64,000 bases of DNA. Origin: Leishmania martiniquensis. Its lineage: Eukaryota > Euglenozoa > Kinetoplastea > Trypanosomatida > Trypanosomatidae. This document shows, in pieces, positions 10,025 to 20,000 of this stretch; within the stretch, counting starts at the first letter, position 1, and each line of letters starts with the position of its first letter. Both the position numbers and the translations under genes were made by a program. The notes beneath the pieces were generated by a model. It was not told the DNA's origin, searched no databases, and saw nothing but the letters and a program-made list of their open reading frames with translations. The stretch is taken from contig NC_090161.1 of assembly GCF_017916325.1 (NCBI RefSeq), positions 707,001 to 771,000 of the forward strand, written 5' to 3'.

Positions 10025-10939
10025 ATGGGGTTCGCAACCGCGTATGATACGTGGGTAACACCCATGGCCCGCGAGGCTGTCATCTTCGTCCCTATGGTTT
10101 CCTTCTGGTTCTCTCTGCAGTACGCGCTCACGCGATTACTGCCGTCGTGCATACCGAACTGGAGGCGGCTGGCGAGGGCGCAACAGGACGACATGGTTGT
10201 GCGGTGTTGCAGCATCGCGAACGGCTGCCTGATGTCCTTCTCCGCTGTTCTCTTCTTTACCAACCTCCTACAGAATGGCGGTGTGCTACCGAGTGACCTG
10301 TACTCAGCGGTGCCACACTACCGCTTCAGCCGGGTGGCCATCACTGCGTACTTCTTGTGGGATATTGTTGTGTGCTTTTACTACAAGTGGGCCCTGGCAT
10401 GGAAGGTGCATGGGCTCTGCAGCTTCGTGGGGTCCTACATTCTCCTCTTCCCCTTCTCCGAGAGCTACGCCGGGTACTATACCGGCTGCTTCGAACTGAG
10501 CAACGGCTTCCTGCATGTTTCTGTGATGCTGCGCACCTTGTCGGCCATCGCAGATCAGACGACCCAGTGGCCTCTTATCAAAAGCCTCGACAGCTGCGCC
10601 GCCGTCTGCGAATACACCTTCGGCGGCCTCTACGCTCTTATTCGCGTGATTGGCGGCACCTACGTGACCTGCAGCTGGCTGCATAATGTGCTGAGCACGT
10701 GGCGGTCTGACATCGTCCACGGTGGCGAGCCTGGGTACGTGCCGAAACTGCACAATGAGGTGGCAGCGGGCATCGCCGTAGCCGCTTTATCTGCTTTACA
10801 ACTGCTGCAGTACTTCTGGTTCGTTGAGATCCTCAGGCGTGCGATCGGTAGCGGTGGCCGCACTGAGGTCAGGAAGGGGGCTGCTTCTGGGGCTGCTGCT
10901 GCTGGCGAGTCGAAGACGAAGGGCAAGAAGAGGAGCTGA
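10025..10939 (+). CDS. TLC-domain (TRAM/LAG1/CLN8-type) multi-pass membrane protein with KKxx tail
   Basis: A 304-residue protein with about six or seven hydrophobic segments, roughly at residues 17-37, 58-80, 102-125, 132-152, 158-178, 200-222 and 245-270. The order of segments and the conserved polar or aromatic positions inside them (for example FLWDIVVCFYYKW and ELSNGFLHVSVM) fit the TLC superfamily. That group includes ceramide synthases and the TMEM56/TLCD lipid-sensing or transport proteins. I do not see the His pair of ceramide synthases, so a TLCD-like role is likelier than N-acyl transfer. The C-terminus is GKKRS, a KKxx di-lysine ER-retrieval signal. ATG follows AGCA and is the first in frame. 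Function within lipid metabolism is inferred only. Confidence 0.68.
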   Translation: MGFATAYDTWVTPMAREAVIFVPMVSFWFSLQYALTRLLPSCIPNWRRLARAQQDDMVVRCCSIANGCLMSFSAVLFFTNLLQNGGVLPSDLYSAVPHYRFSRVAITAYFLWDIVVCFYYKWALAWKVHGLCSFVGSYILLFPFSESYAGYYTGCFELSNGFLHVSVMLRTLSAIADQTTQWPLIKSLDSCAAVCEYTFGGLYALIRVIGGTYVTCSWLHNVLSTWRSDIVHGGEPGYVPKLHNEVAAGIAVAALSALQLLQYFWFVEILRRAIGSGGRTEVRKGAASGAAAAGESKTKGKKRS

Positions 10940-12408
10940 TGCCCACATCAGGGAGGCCGCTTCCCATTGCCCTCTCTGTTCTTTCCACTCCTCCTTTTTT
11001 CCCCACGTATGTGCACGTGATGGCCACACGTGCGCGCTGTGTAGCCACGTGGCGCTTACTGAGATGTGCAGGTATGCGGGCAGAGGAAGATGGGACATGG
11101 GCGTTTTTTTTTGTGCTGCGTGCGGAGTGGGCACCGACGTGGAGGGAGGGGAGAGAGGAAGGAGCGAGGCGTCGTGAGGACAGCACCTCATGATGAAGCG
11201 TCTGTGTCTCTCTTTGTGCTTGTGTGCGTGTGCGTGTGTGGCAGAGGAGGCGAGTCGGAGTGGTGAAGGTCGCGCACCGGGGTGGCCCGCGGAGAGGGAA
11301 TGCACAGATGTGGATGAGGCGAGGCACGCGCGTGTGCGCCTTGCGTGCATGCCCGTTTCGAGAAGCGCGGACGGCGCACGGAGGCGAGGATGAGTGCACC
11401 GGACAGCTTTCGTCCTCTCTCGTCCCTCTACCCATCACCTCTCCAGCCACCTCTTCGCCCCGCAGTTTCTTGGCAGAGCGTGCTGACTGATTTGCTTGTT
11501 GGCAGCTCCCTTCGCCTCTCTGCTCTCTGCTCTCTCCTCACACCTTAGCGCCGATCGAGGACCGTGAAGATGAACTGTGGGGAGAGTGGGGCGGGGGCCG
11601 ACTTTGTGTGTGTGTGTGCCTCGCGCGCCTCTATCGATCGCTATGCTTCTCTCGCTCTCTCTCCCCACTCCTCCTCTTTGCAGTCGATCGCGGCGCACGA
11701 TGGCGACACGACAGGCGCTGACGTACTCTCATATGTGTGTCCGCGCCCACAGACACATACCGCTGGGCCGGCGGCCGTTGAGGTGGTGAGCGGCGCGCCA
11801 GCGTGGCGGAGCAGAGGCACGCACTTGTGAGGCCGGTCGGCCGGCTCACTGAACGGGGGGAGAGGGAGGCCTCCTCTCCCCCTCTTTCCATTTCGTTTGA
11901 GCGAAAGGGAAAGGCACGCGTCCACGCGTTCATGACGTCCATTTTCGTTTGCAGCTGCTCCGCTTTCGACCCCGCCTCTTTCCTCTTTATTGTAGCGTCA
12001 CTCTCTTCTCATTTCGCCCCCTCAACGCGCCGAGATACATCCAATGACCCACCTCCCTCCCCCACATCCACGGACTCCCATGAAATTTCGCTAAAGTGCT
12101 CTTCTCCGCGCGTCTCGGGGCCTTTACGCGAAGGCGGATGGGTGCGCATATATCGACTAATCAGACGGAATAGGTGTGTTGCGAAGCAGTGAAGCGGGGA
12201 GGGAAGGGTAGGAGGGAGGGGTGAGGCAAGGCGTCTCTCCCTCTCTCTTCCACCACCACCACCACCAGGCGGCAAGCGGGATCAGTTCCGCCCCAGCACG
12301 GATGCCCTGGCAAAGCGTCGGGCTTCGTGGCATGTCGCGGCCAGCGAGCTGATTCGCTCTTCTCTGAGTGTTTCTTTGGGATACCCCTCCCCCTCCCCCC
12401 ACATACAG

Positions 12409-12470
12409 ACGTACACACGTATGTATGTATACATATATATGCATATACATATATATGCGTGTATGTATGT
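12409..12470. repeat. Alternating TA/TG/CA simple-sequence block
   Basis: A purine-pyrimidine alternating run built from GTATGTATAC, ATATATATGC and similar pieces. It is one of the few AT-rich patches in this GC-rich window and is largely self-complementary. Confidence 0.8.
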
Positions 12471-13005
12471 GTCTGCTGCTGTTTTCTTCCTCACCCCTTC
12501 CCCCCTCTCTTCGCATCGCAAAAGTACTCCGCCCTCGTGTCTGTGCGTCTCCACCACTTCTGTTTCGGGGGAGGGGTGTACGTCAACGACGTACGGGGAA
12601 ACGCATACATGTTTACCTAAATGTATAAGTAAACGCATAGATGCATGTGTACACGTGTTGCGCCCACCCCCTTCTCTCTCACCCTTTCTCCTGCTGAGGA
12701 GGATGTGGAAATTTTTTTCTTTTACCACTCGTGCGCTCAAGTCAGCCTCACCGCCACCACCTGCCATCATGTCAGCCGCCGAGGGACGCGTTCGAACAGC
12801 GAAGCGGTGTGCCCTGCACCTTCATGCGTGTGTGTGTGGGGGGTAGTTCCCAAGCTAAAAAGCGATCTTGTATGAGCGGAGCACAGAATTCCTCTCCCCC
12901 GCCCTCCCTGTGGCGATGCTCGACAGGTTGGGTGCCATCACCCATAAAAGCGTGGAAACAGCAGATGGGAACTCGCCACCTCTACCATTACGCGCTCTCC
13001 TTCAC

Positions 13006-13048
13006 ATCTCTCTCTCCCTCCCTTTTTTGTCGTTCTCTTCAATCTCAG
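13006..13048 (+). promoter_or_regulatory. Probable trans-splice acceptor of the thioesterase gene
   Basis: A long T/C tract (CTCTCTCCCTCCCTTTTTTG and on) is followed by the first AG at 13047-13048, 238 bases before the ATG. Typical of spliced-leader acceptors in trypanosomatids. Confidence 0.6.
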
Positions 13049-13286
13049 ACTACCGAGAGAAGAAGGCGCTTTCAGGCATACACCCACCCACACACTTATC
13101 CAAGCAGTCCAGCGTAGAGGGTGAGAGCAGAGAGGAGGCGAAGGGACGCAGGGCAGGGCAGGGCACAGTGCGGCGTGACAACGGTGGATATCTGATATAT
13201 ATATGCCTGTGCGTGTGCATGTATCGCCTCCCTCGCCAGCCTTCGCTTCCTGACGTAGCCGCCGCCAATACGCGAAGAGAACGACA

Positions 13287-14336
13287 ATGGTGCTCGCACA
13301 TTTTCTTCGCTGTCAGCGCTTTCTGTGGCGTGGCCTTCGTGACCGCGTCATAGTGAGCAAGATGATTAGCGGCATTGTGCCTATCCCCCCCACCGATGCG
13401 GCGACATTGGTGGTGCCGGTGAGGGCCATTCGTGCGGCCGCGGCGAACGAGGCGGCCGCGACAGGTGCGGCACCACTTCAACAGGCGTCACGACCGCTGC
13501 CGCCGAGATTTGTCTGGCCATGGCTTCGCCAACTGCCGTTTGATCGTGCGTTTGTTCGATTCATCGCCCAGCCTATCGTCGTCCCTGTGTACTGCGGTCT
13601 GCGCATGATCGATGAGTTCGGCCATGTCAACAACTCCAAGTACCTTGAAATCTGCGAACTGGCAAGATGGCATCAGCTCTCATTCCTTGGTTTGGGCGCC
13701 ATGATGGCGCGGCGTCGCGTGGCGTTCGTTGTCTCTGACCTCTCCATCATCTACCAGCGCGAAATCGGCCCGCGGAGTACGGTGTTGGTGGCTACACAAA
13801 TTCTTCTCCCGCCTTCCCGCACCGCGTGCGCCAGCGAGCCGTCGCCATCTTCGGTGGCATCTTCATCCTCAGAGAAGAGACGAGTGTACATCGAGCACCA
13901 GATATGGAGCAGCGATGGGCGTAAGCTTCACGCTGCGTTGACTCTCGCGGCAGCACTCATCGGGCCTATGGAGTACGAGCAGGAGCTGACCCGTCGCTAC
14001 GATCCGACTGCTGCAGATGCAGCCGCGGAGTCGACTCTCTCTTCTGCAGGAAAGCGTACCCGCCAGCGTACAACATTGAACTGTGAGCACGCCATTGCCG
14101 ACGCGATGGGCCTTGAGTCCGTGGCGGAACTGCACAAACTGTTCAACCCTGCTGAACATATGTGCACGCCCATGGCGGACGATGATGTCACCACCGCCCC
14201 TGCCACGGGCAAAGTCGGTGGGGCACTGGACCAGGAGAGCGCGGAGAGGCAGGAGCGCGTCGCGACTCTGACACGCATCTGGCGCACATCACGTGATCGC
14301 CTACGTCATAAGTCGCTTGTCCCTCCTTCGTCGTAG
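13287..14336 (+). CDS. Hotdog-fold thioesterase-like protein (4HBT_2/THEM6 type)
   Basis: A 349-residue protein. Residues about 95-230 form a hotdog thioesterase-like domain. The signature helix is GHVNNSKYLEICELARW, the classic GHVNN...Y...E.AR pattern of acyl-thioesterases of the THEM6/4HBT_2 kind. Later come strands with VSDLSIIYQREIGPRS and a second-half motif, IEHQIWSSDGRKLHAAL. The N-terminal ~90 residues are Arg/Ala-rich and could be a targeting sequence, possibly mitochondrial. A second in-frame Met lies at residue 26. A low-complexity Ser/Pro insert interrupts the domain near residue 180. The expected reaction is hydrolysis of an acyl-CoA; the substrate cannot be read from sequence. 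Confidence 0.75.
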   Translation: MVLAHFLRCQRFLWRGLRDRVIVSKMISGIVPIPPTDAATLVVPVRAIRAAAANEAAATGAAPLQQASRPLPPRFVWPWLRQLPFDRAFVRFIAQPIVVPVYCGLRMIDEFGHVNNSKYLEICELARWHQLSFLGLGAMMARRRVAFVVSDLSIIYQREIGPRSTVLVATQILLPPSRTACASEPSPSSVASSSSEKRRVYIEHQIWSSDGRKLHAALTLAAALIGPMEYEQELTRRYDPTAADAAAESTLSSAGKRTRQRTTLNCEHAIADAMGLESVAELHKLFNPAEHMCTPMADDDVTTAPATGKVGGALDQESAERQERVATLTRIWRTSRDRLRHKSLVPPSS

Positions 14337-14480
14337 TCGTCCTCTACGACATTCCACTGCAAGACGGACACGAAAAGCTATGATGCTCGCACCTTGGGCA
14401 GTGCGTACGCGCCAAACAACGCGTCGAGCAGGGTAGGGGGCGGGGCCTCTCTGCCTAGCTTCGCGCTGACACACACACAC

Positions 14481-14508
14481 ACACACATGCATATGCGCGC
14501 ATGTGTGT
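14481..14508. repeat. Perfect 10-bp inverted repeat with 8-nt loop
   Basis: The left arm ACACACATGC (14481-14490) is the exact reverse complement of the right arm GCATGTGTGT (14499-14508), separated by ATATGCGC. It sits at the end of a CA run about 145 bases after the thioesterase stop. It could fold in RNA or simply reflect microsatellite growth. Confidence 0.75.
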
Positions 14509-16930
14509 TCTGTCGCCTCCCCCCGCCCCTCAGTGCGCATCGAAGAGATCCCTCAATGCTGCGATAGTTGTCATCCTTTGCTTTACCTTCATAGTACAGC
14601 GCTTGACGAAACACAGAAGACAGAGTCTGTGAGTGAGCGCGCGCGCGACAAAAGCGAACAGGCGCTGCGAGCACATCATACCCGCACCCCATGCGCACAC
14701 GTATGAAATGCCCAAGGCGAACCTTGCTCCCCGCCGCTCGCGTGCATCGCCACGCTCGTGAGTGGGTGTGCGCATGTCTTCTTCCGCGCTGTGCGCCTCT
14801 TTTTCGGCCACTTCCCCCTCTCCTTCCTGAGCAGGGCGGGCGTGCACCTCATGCTGTGCGCCGCTCTCCCCTGTTGGCCTCTTCTCCCCTCTTCCTTTCA
14901 TGCGCGCTTGCTCACCTCTCCGCTCCGTCGTCTTCCCCTTTCCCTTCTCCCTCGCTCTCCTTGATCGCGCGCTTCATACGGCGCCCCATGGCGAACCAAA
15001 CACGCATGAGCCAACGCACGCTGTTTTGCCCCCCCCCCCCCCAATGCAGAGAGTACTCATACCGCAGCCGTTGAGTCGCCCCCATCGCCCCACCCCACCT
15101 CACCCCCAAAGTTCAGCGAGAAAGAAGCGCATTGTTTAGAAAAGAGGGCAAACGAACGGCGGGTCGAGACAATAGCGCATCCTCCCTATCGCAGCGCCTC
15201 GACACGATTACCATTAGCCTCTCTTTCTGTATCACGCGGCTCACCATCATTTTTTCTTTTTATAGGCGCGTCAGCATCTTTTTCATTGTCTGTTACATCA
15301 CCGATTTCTCGTCTGTCTGTGGCTCTTTCTCTCTCTCTTTCACTTCCTGGTGGCATATATTTGCCTTCCCAACATTGTCTTCTCTCTGTGCGCCGCTGTG
15401 TATGTGTGTGTGCGTGCGTCTTTGTGGGCAGATTTCTTCGCCGTGGACTCTTTTTGGGTTCTCTCTCCCTCTCCACTCTGCCCTCTCCTCTCCCCCTCCC
15501 CTCTCTCTCATCTCCTTTCTCTGAGTTACACACCCATTCAACGGACGCCGAACGTTGGCTCATTGGCTCGGTAAAACGGCAGTGGGGCCGATCATAGTGC
15601 AGAAAGGTATATCACTTCCACATATACGTGAGGGCAACGCACAACGATTGAAAAGGCGCGTGCTCTCCTCTTTGCGTGTCGTGTTCGCCCGTCTGCACGC
15701 CGCACGCCGCCCCTCTCCACTCATCACCGATTTCCGTTTTTTTTTCTTTTCGCCTGTGCGTTTGCCTCTCCGAGCTGCCCGCCCACCCAACGCGGGGCAT
15801 TGAGCACAGTAACCTTATCTGTGCTCGTGTTGGCCTCTTCGCCCCAGCGCTCGCCCCTTCCCCTCCCTTCCTCCCTCTTCTCTCTCTCCTCCCGTGCTTG
15901 TGGTCTTTGTTGGCTTGCTTTCGACCGTGCAGCGTGTGCGCGGACGCCCTCCTGCTGCTGCTCCATCGCGAACAACCCTTCCCTCTCCTTCTCTTCCTTG
16001 CTCCCTTTTCTTTGTCCCACACGCACGCCTTTTCCTACTTGCATACAGGCCCCGCCTCACGCACGTTTGTATCAAGTGCTGCGGCCCTACCCGTCCGCTT
16101 CCACATCGTTGCCGACAAGGAGTTGAGCGCTCCCCCTCTCCTCGTTTCGGTCTGTCTTTGCTTTCGCACGCGTCAGCGCGGGGAGGGGAGGGGGTGAAGA
16201 GGAAACGAACTAAAACCGGGGACGACGACACGGGGCACACCCGAGACCGCACGCAACACAGCACAGCTGCACACACAGACAGACCGGCATACCGACAGGC
16301 TCTCACTTTCACACGCTTTCACGGCTCCCTCTTCCGCCCCTACCCAAAGGCGAGAGCACAACTACGGAGCGGTGGCAGTGCATCGCGTAGAATACTTTGC
16401 AGAAACACTGCCAGCTCACCTTCTGTATGTAATTGTATGCATGTGCGGCCTCTCTTTTCGTCTTGTGATTTGATTTTTCTTCGTCTTCGCTGAGGTCACC
16501 GTTTCCTTTCACTCTCTCTGTGTACTCTTCAACGTCTTCGTCAGTTCGGCCTGTGATTTATCGTTTCGCCTTCTCCTCCTCCCCCCTCCTCCCTGTCCCC
16601 CCCTTCCACACTCTCTCTACTCCCCCTCCTGTAGTGCGTAAGCAAGTGTGTGATTGCACTTCACCGTATTCCATCTCTCTCACTCTCTCACTTTCCTGCG
16701 CGTGCTCCCGTTTTGGCATTCCTGCACCCGTTCACCCCCTTCCTGTACCTTTTGTTTTCTTCGTCCGTGAGCCGTGCCGTATCTCTCACACCCCTCCTCC
16801 CCTACCCTCCCAGCACCGCCACCACTCATATGCGGGCGTGTGTGTGGATCTTCGGGCGGTCCTGTTAAATTCTCCGAGCATTGTGGCGGTCGCTTAGCGG
16901 TCCATCATCGAAGTCAGTGGATTTCACGAG

Positions 16931-16955
16931 CGCCGTCTCTATCTTTTTTTTTCAG
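16931..16955 (+). promoter_or_regulatory. Strong trans-splice acceptor fixing the start of the giant gene
   Basis: CGCCGTCTCTATC, then an unbroken run of T's and CAG, with AG at 16954-16955. It lies 61 bases before the ATG at 17017. The frame is open for 81 codons further upstream, but those codons contain only an in-frame GTG start and mostly lie before this acceptor, so they would be removed from the mRNA. Confidence 0.7.
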
Positions 16956-17016
16956 CACTGCGCCGCAGCTTCGCGTCCTTCCAGAGAGTCCCGTGGCACA
17001 ACCTCCTCCTGGAGCC

Positions 17017-20000
17017 ATGACCACAGTTACCGTGAGCGAGAATGCGCTGATGTACCTCAGCGTGGGTGACTTCGTTGCCATCGTCACTCATCACATGAAG
17101 GATGGCAAGCTGCACTGGACCTTGGGCACCGTCGAGACGCCGCCGTACGTGCGGGACGTTGAGGTACGCCTTTGGGAGAAACAGCGGTATGAGTACTACG
17201 ACGAGGATGACACCCCGGCGAACCCAGAAACCGCAGAGCTTATGGCGCGCATTGCCCAGGTGAAGCAGGACCTTCAGGCGAGCATCGACCAGGCCGAGGC
17301 CCTGACGCAGCAGCTGCGCGAACGCCGCGCTGCCATTATAAAGCAGATCGGCGAGGCCGAAACCTATGTGGCGGAGTCGAAGGCCGTCTGCGAAGCTGCT
17401 TGCGAGGACGTCGAGAGCATCTCTGATCGCTACTGGCAGGAGCTGAAGTCGTACCGCATACCACCTAAGATGGTGTCAGTAGTGATTCGAGCCGTTATGT
17501 TGCTGCTCTCTGAGGATGACGCCCGCCTGTGGCCACAGATGCAGCGGGTGCTGCGTGACTTCGACTTCAAGCGCCGCATTACGAGCTACAACCCAAGTCA
17601 CCAGCTTTCGACTGAGCGCCGCGACTACATTCTTCAAGAGTGCGTGAGCAAGAAGAGCTTTCGCTACGACCGCGCTATGCAGGGAAGCGTGGCGGTGGGC
17701 CCAATCTATTACTGGGTGCTGGCGCAGCTCGACAGCGGTGAGGCTCAGTCGCAGAAGGACCGCGTTGACCAGGAGAGGGTTGCCCGGCAGAAGGAACTGC
17801 GCCTCGTGCTGCAGCAAATCAGTGAACAGCAGAGACGCATAACAGAGTATCAGGAGCTCATGGAAGACCTGGATGATCAGCTGCGCCTGTGCAACCAGCG
17901 CAACAGCAATGGCAGCTCCGTTGGTGTACGCTCGCAGAGCCAGAGCGTGTCGCGTTCTCGCCGCCGCATCTGGTCCAGCGACCGCTACAACGAGAGCTTT
18001 GCCGGTCGCGAGGGGAAGCAGTACCTTCGACCGGCCTTCTACACATGGAAGCCGACAGACCGCGTCATAATTGTGCTTCGGAAGAACATCGTTTGTAACT
18101 TCGGCGCCGTCACCTCGCAGGAGCAGGAGGAGGGGTATACGATGAGTGAGCCTCAGATCCGCATGCTGGATGCAGCTCTCATAAGCTGCCAGCAAGCCCT
18201 TGAGATGATGAGCGGCGGCGACGAGGAGCGTGAGGATGAGGCCCTTGAGGAGGACATGTTCAGGCAAAACAACGACGAGGTCGGCGGCACGATGCGCAAC
18301 GATGAGGAGATACTCCATGCGCGCCGGATGAGCGCTACCGCCGGCAAGCCGACGCCAATGCCAACGCCGCAAGCCGACGGCACAGACACGTTCGGCATGG
18401 GCGCCGCCACGGCGACCTCGAAGCTGGAGCGCACGTTTGAGGGAAAGAATTGGCATCGCGTTCTCGACCGCAAGCGCGACGCCATTGAGGCCGCTTTCAC
18501 AGAGGAGTCCGCGGTGTGCCTGGAGGTGCCCGTGTACTACATCTCCATCGACGACCTCAAGCTCGGGAGCCTCATTGTCTGCTTCTCGGCCCTGCACGAT
18601 GGCCAGCGCTCCGATGTAGAGCTGCAGGGCCGCGTGAATGCGTACGGGTACCCGAAGGTTATGCTGCTCTACGAGGAGGGCGAGGAGTACTACGAAGGCC
18701 CGGAGCATCAGGTCAAGTTCTGCGGCGACCGCTGGGTGGACCTCACCCCCTTGCACCGTGACGAGATCGAGGCCGCTTTCCTGGAAGACACGAGCGTCGC
18801 GACCGGTGCGCAGCGGGAGGAGATCAGTGTTCAAAGCATTCGCGCCGATGAGGACGAAGGGCTCACGGTGGACTACTCCATGCTGGACAGGAACCGCGAT
18901 CCTGAGGAAGTGCAGGAGCAGGTGGACGCCTACGCTTACCCTGCCATGTGGGACCTGTATCAGCGGCTGACTGGGCTGAACGAGGCGGGGCCGATTCACC
19001 AGGTGCGTTTCCGCGGCGAGCGGTGGGCGGACATTATACCCGGCGCAGAGGAGGCGATCAAGCAGGCGTTTGCCGAGGACACCGCTAACGCGCTTGGCAT
19101 CGCACCACGGCAAGTGGTCCCCGAAGAGATCCGCTACGAGATCGGGCTCACAGTGCCCTACACCGTCTTCGGCTGCTTGCTGGACGGCGACGAGGTGGAT
19201 GCCAAGGCGGAGGACTACACTTACCCAAAGACGTGGGCGCTGTACGACCGCCTCGTGGCGGAGGCCGTCGGCGCGGCCTACCAGAAGAGCTTCGAGGGCG
19301 AGCACTGGGAAGCGGTGCTGCATGCGGCGCGGCCTGAAGTGTCGGAGGCTTTCTGCACGGACACAGCAAACGCCGTCAACTCCAAAATCAGCGAGGTCGA
19401 ACCCCGCTCGATCGATGCAGATCAGGACCGCCTGCTCATCTCCTACAACGTTGGCAACTCCCGGCAGGGTGCCGACACGGTGCGTGAGAGCACCCGGGCG
19501 TATCCCTACCCGGAAGTGTGGGCGGTGTACCAGCTGGTCACGGCGGAGGAAGCGGAGGGCACGCAACATTTGTCCCAGACGTTCGACGGAGAGTCGTGGG
19601 AGGCGATCAACGCGAGGATGCCAGAGCGGGTGCGAGAGGCCTTCACGGAGGATGTAGCGGCTGCCACTCGCGTCCGCCTGGCGTGCGTGGCCATCCACGA
19701 CATCAAGACGAGCAGGAAGGGTATGGCGGTGGAATACGGCATGGCTCGTGAGGGGGGCCAGTCCTCGTATGCGACGCGCAAGGCGGCGAAGGAGTTTCAC
19801 TATCCGGCCATGTGGAGCCTGTACGAAGCAAACAGGGAGCGATCGCCGGTGCGCGTCTTGGGCGACAGCGAGTCAGGCATCCTGCAGCGCTGCTTCGAGG
19901 GCGACGACTGGGACATTGTTCTCGATGCGTGCCCAGAGGATCTTGATGATGCCTTCTGCACCGATGCGGCGCGGGTGCTGGGCGTGCCCAAAGCGAACGT

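Larger units (their letters stand above)
10940..13286 (+). other. Spacer between TLC-domain and thioesterase genes
   Basis: About 2.3 kb with no supported gene. It holds alternating C/T-rich and G-rich blocks, a CCA run (12250-12268), an AT-rich alternating purine-pyrimidine block (12410-12470) and a strong acceptor-like site at 13047-13048. A 129-codon open frame at 11803-12192 has no recognisable features. Confidence 0.6.
14337..17016 (+). other. Long spacer upstream of the giant repeat gene
   Basis: About 2.7 kb, very rich in C/T on the + strand, with CA repeats at 14469-14487 and a C-run at 15030-15041. Several pyrimidine-tract/AG pairs are present; the last and best one is at 16954-16955. 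No gene is supported: open frames here are Ser/Pro/Leu/Phe-rich products of the pyrimidine bias. Confidence 0.6.

Noticed and set aside
16774..17016. 81-codon extension of the giant protein
   Set aside because: Begins at GTG and lies mostly before the T-run/AG acceptor at 16954-16955, so it would not be in the mature mRNA.
17476..19800. 774-codon open frame on the - strand, opposite the giant gene
   Set aside because: A shadow of the GC-rich codon bias on the coding strand. It is His/Arg/Leu-rich with no domain, and its pieces repeat exactly where the + strand gene repeats.
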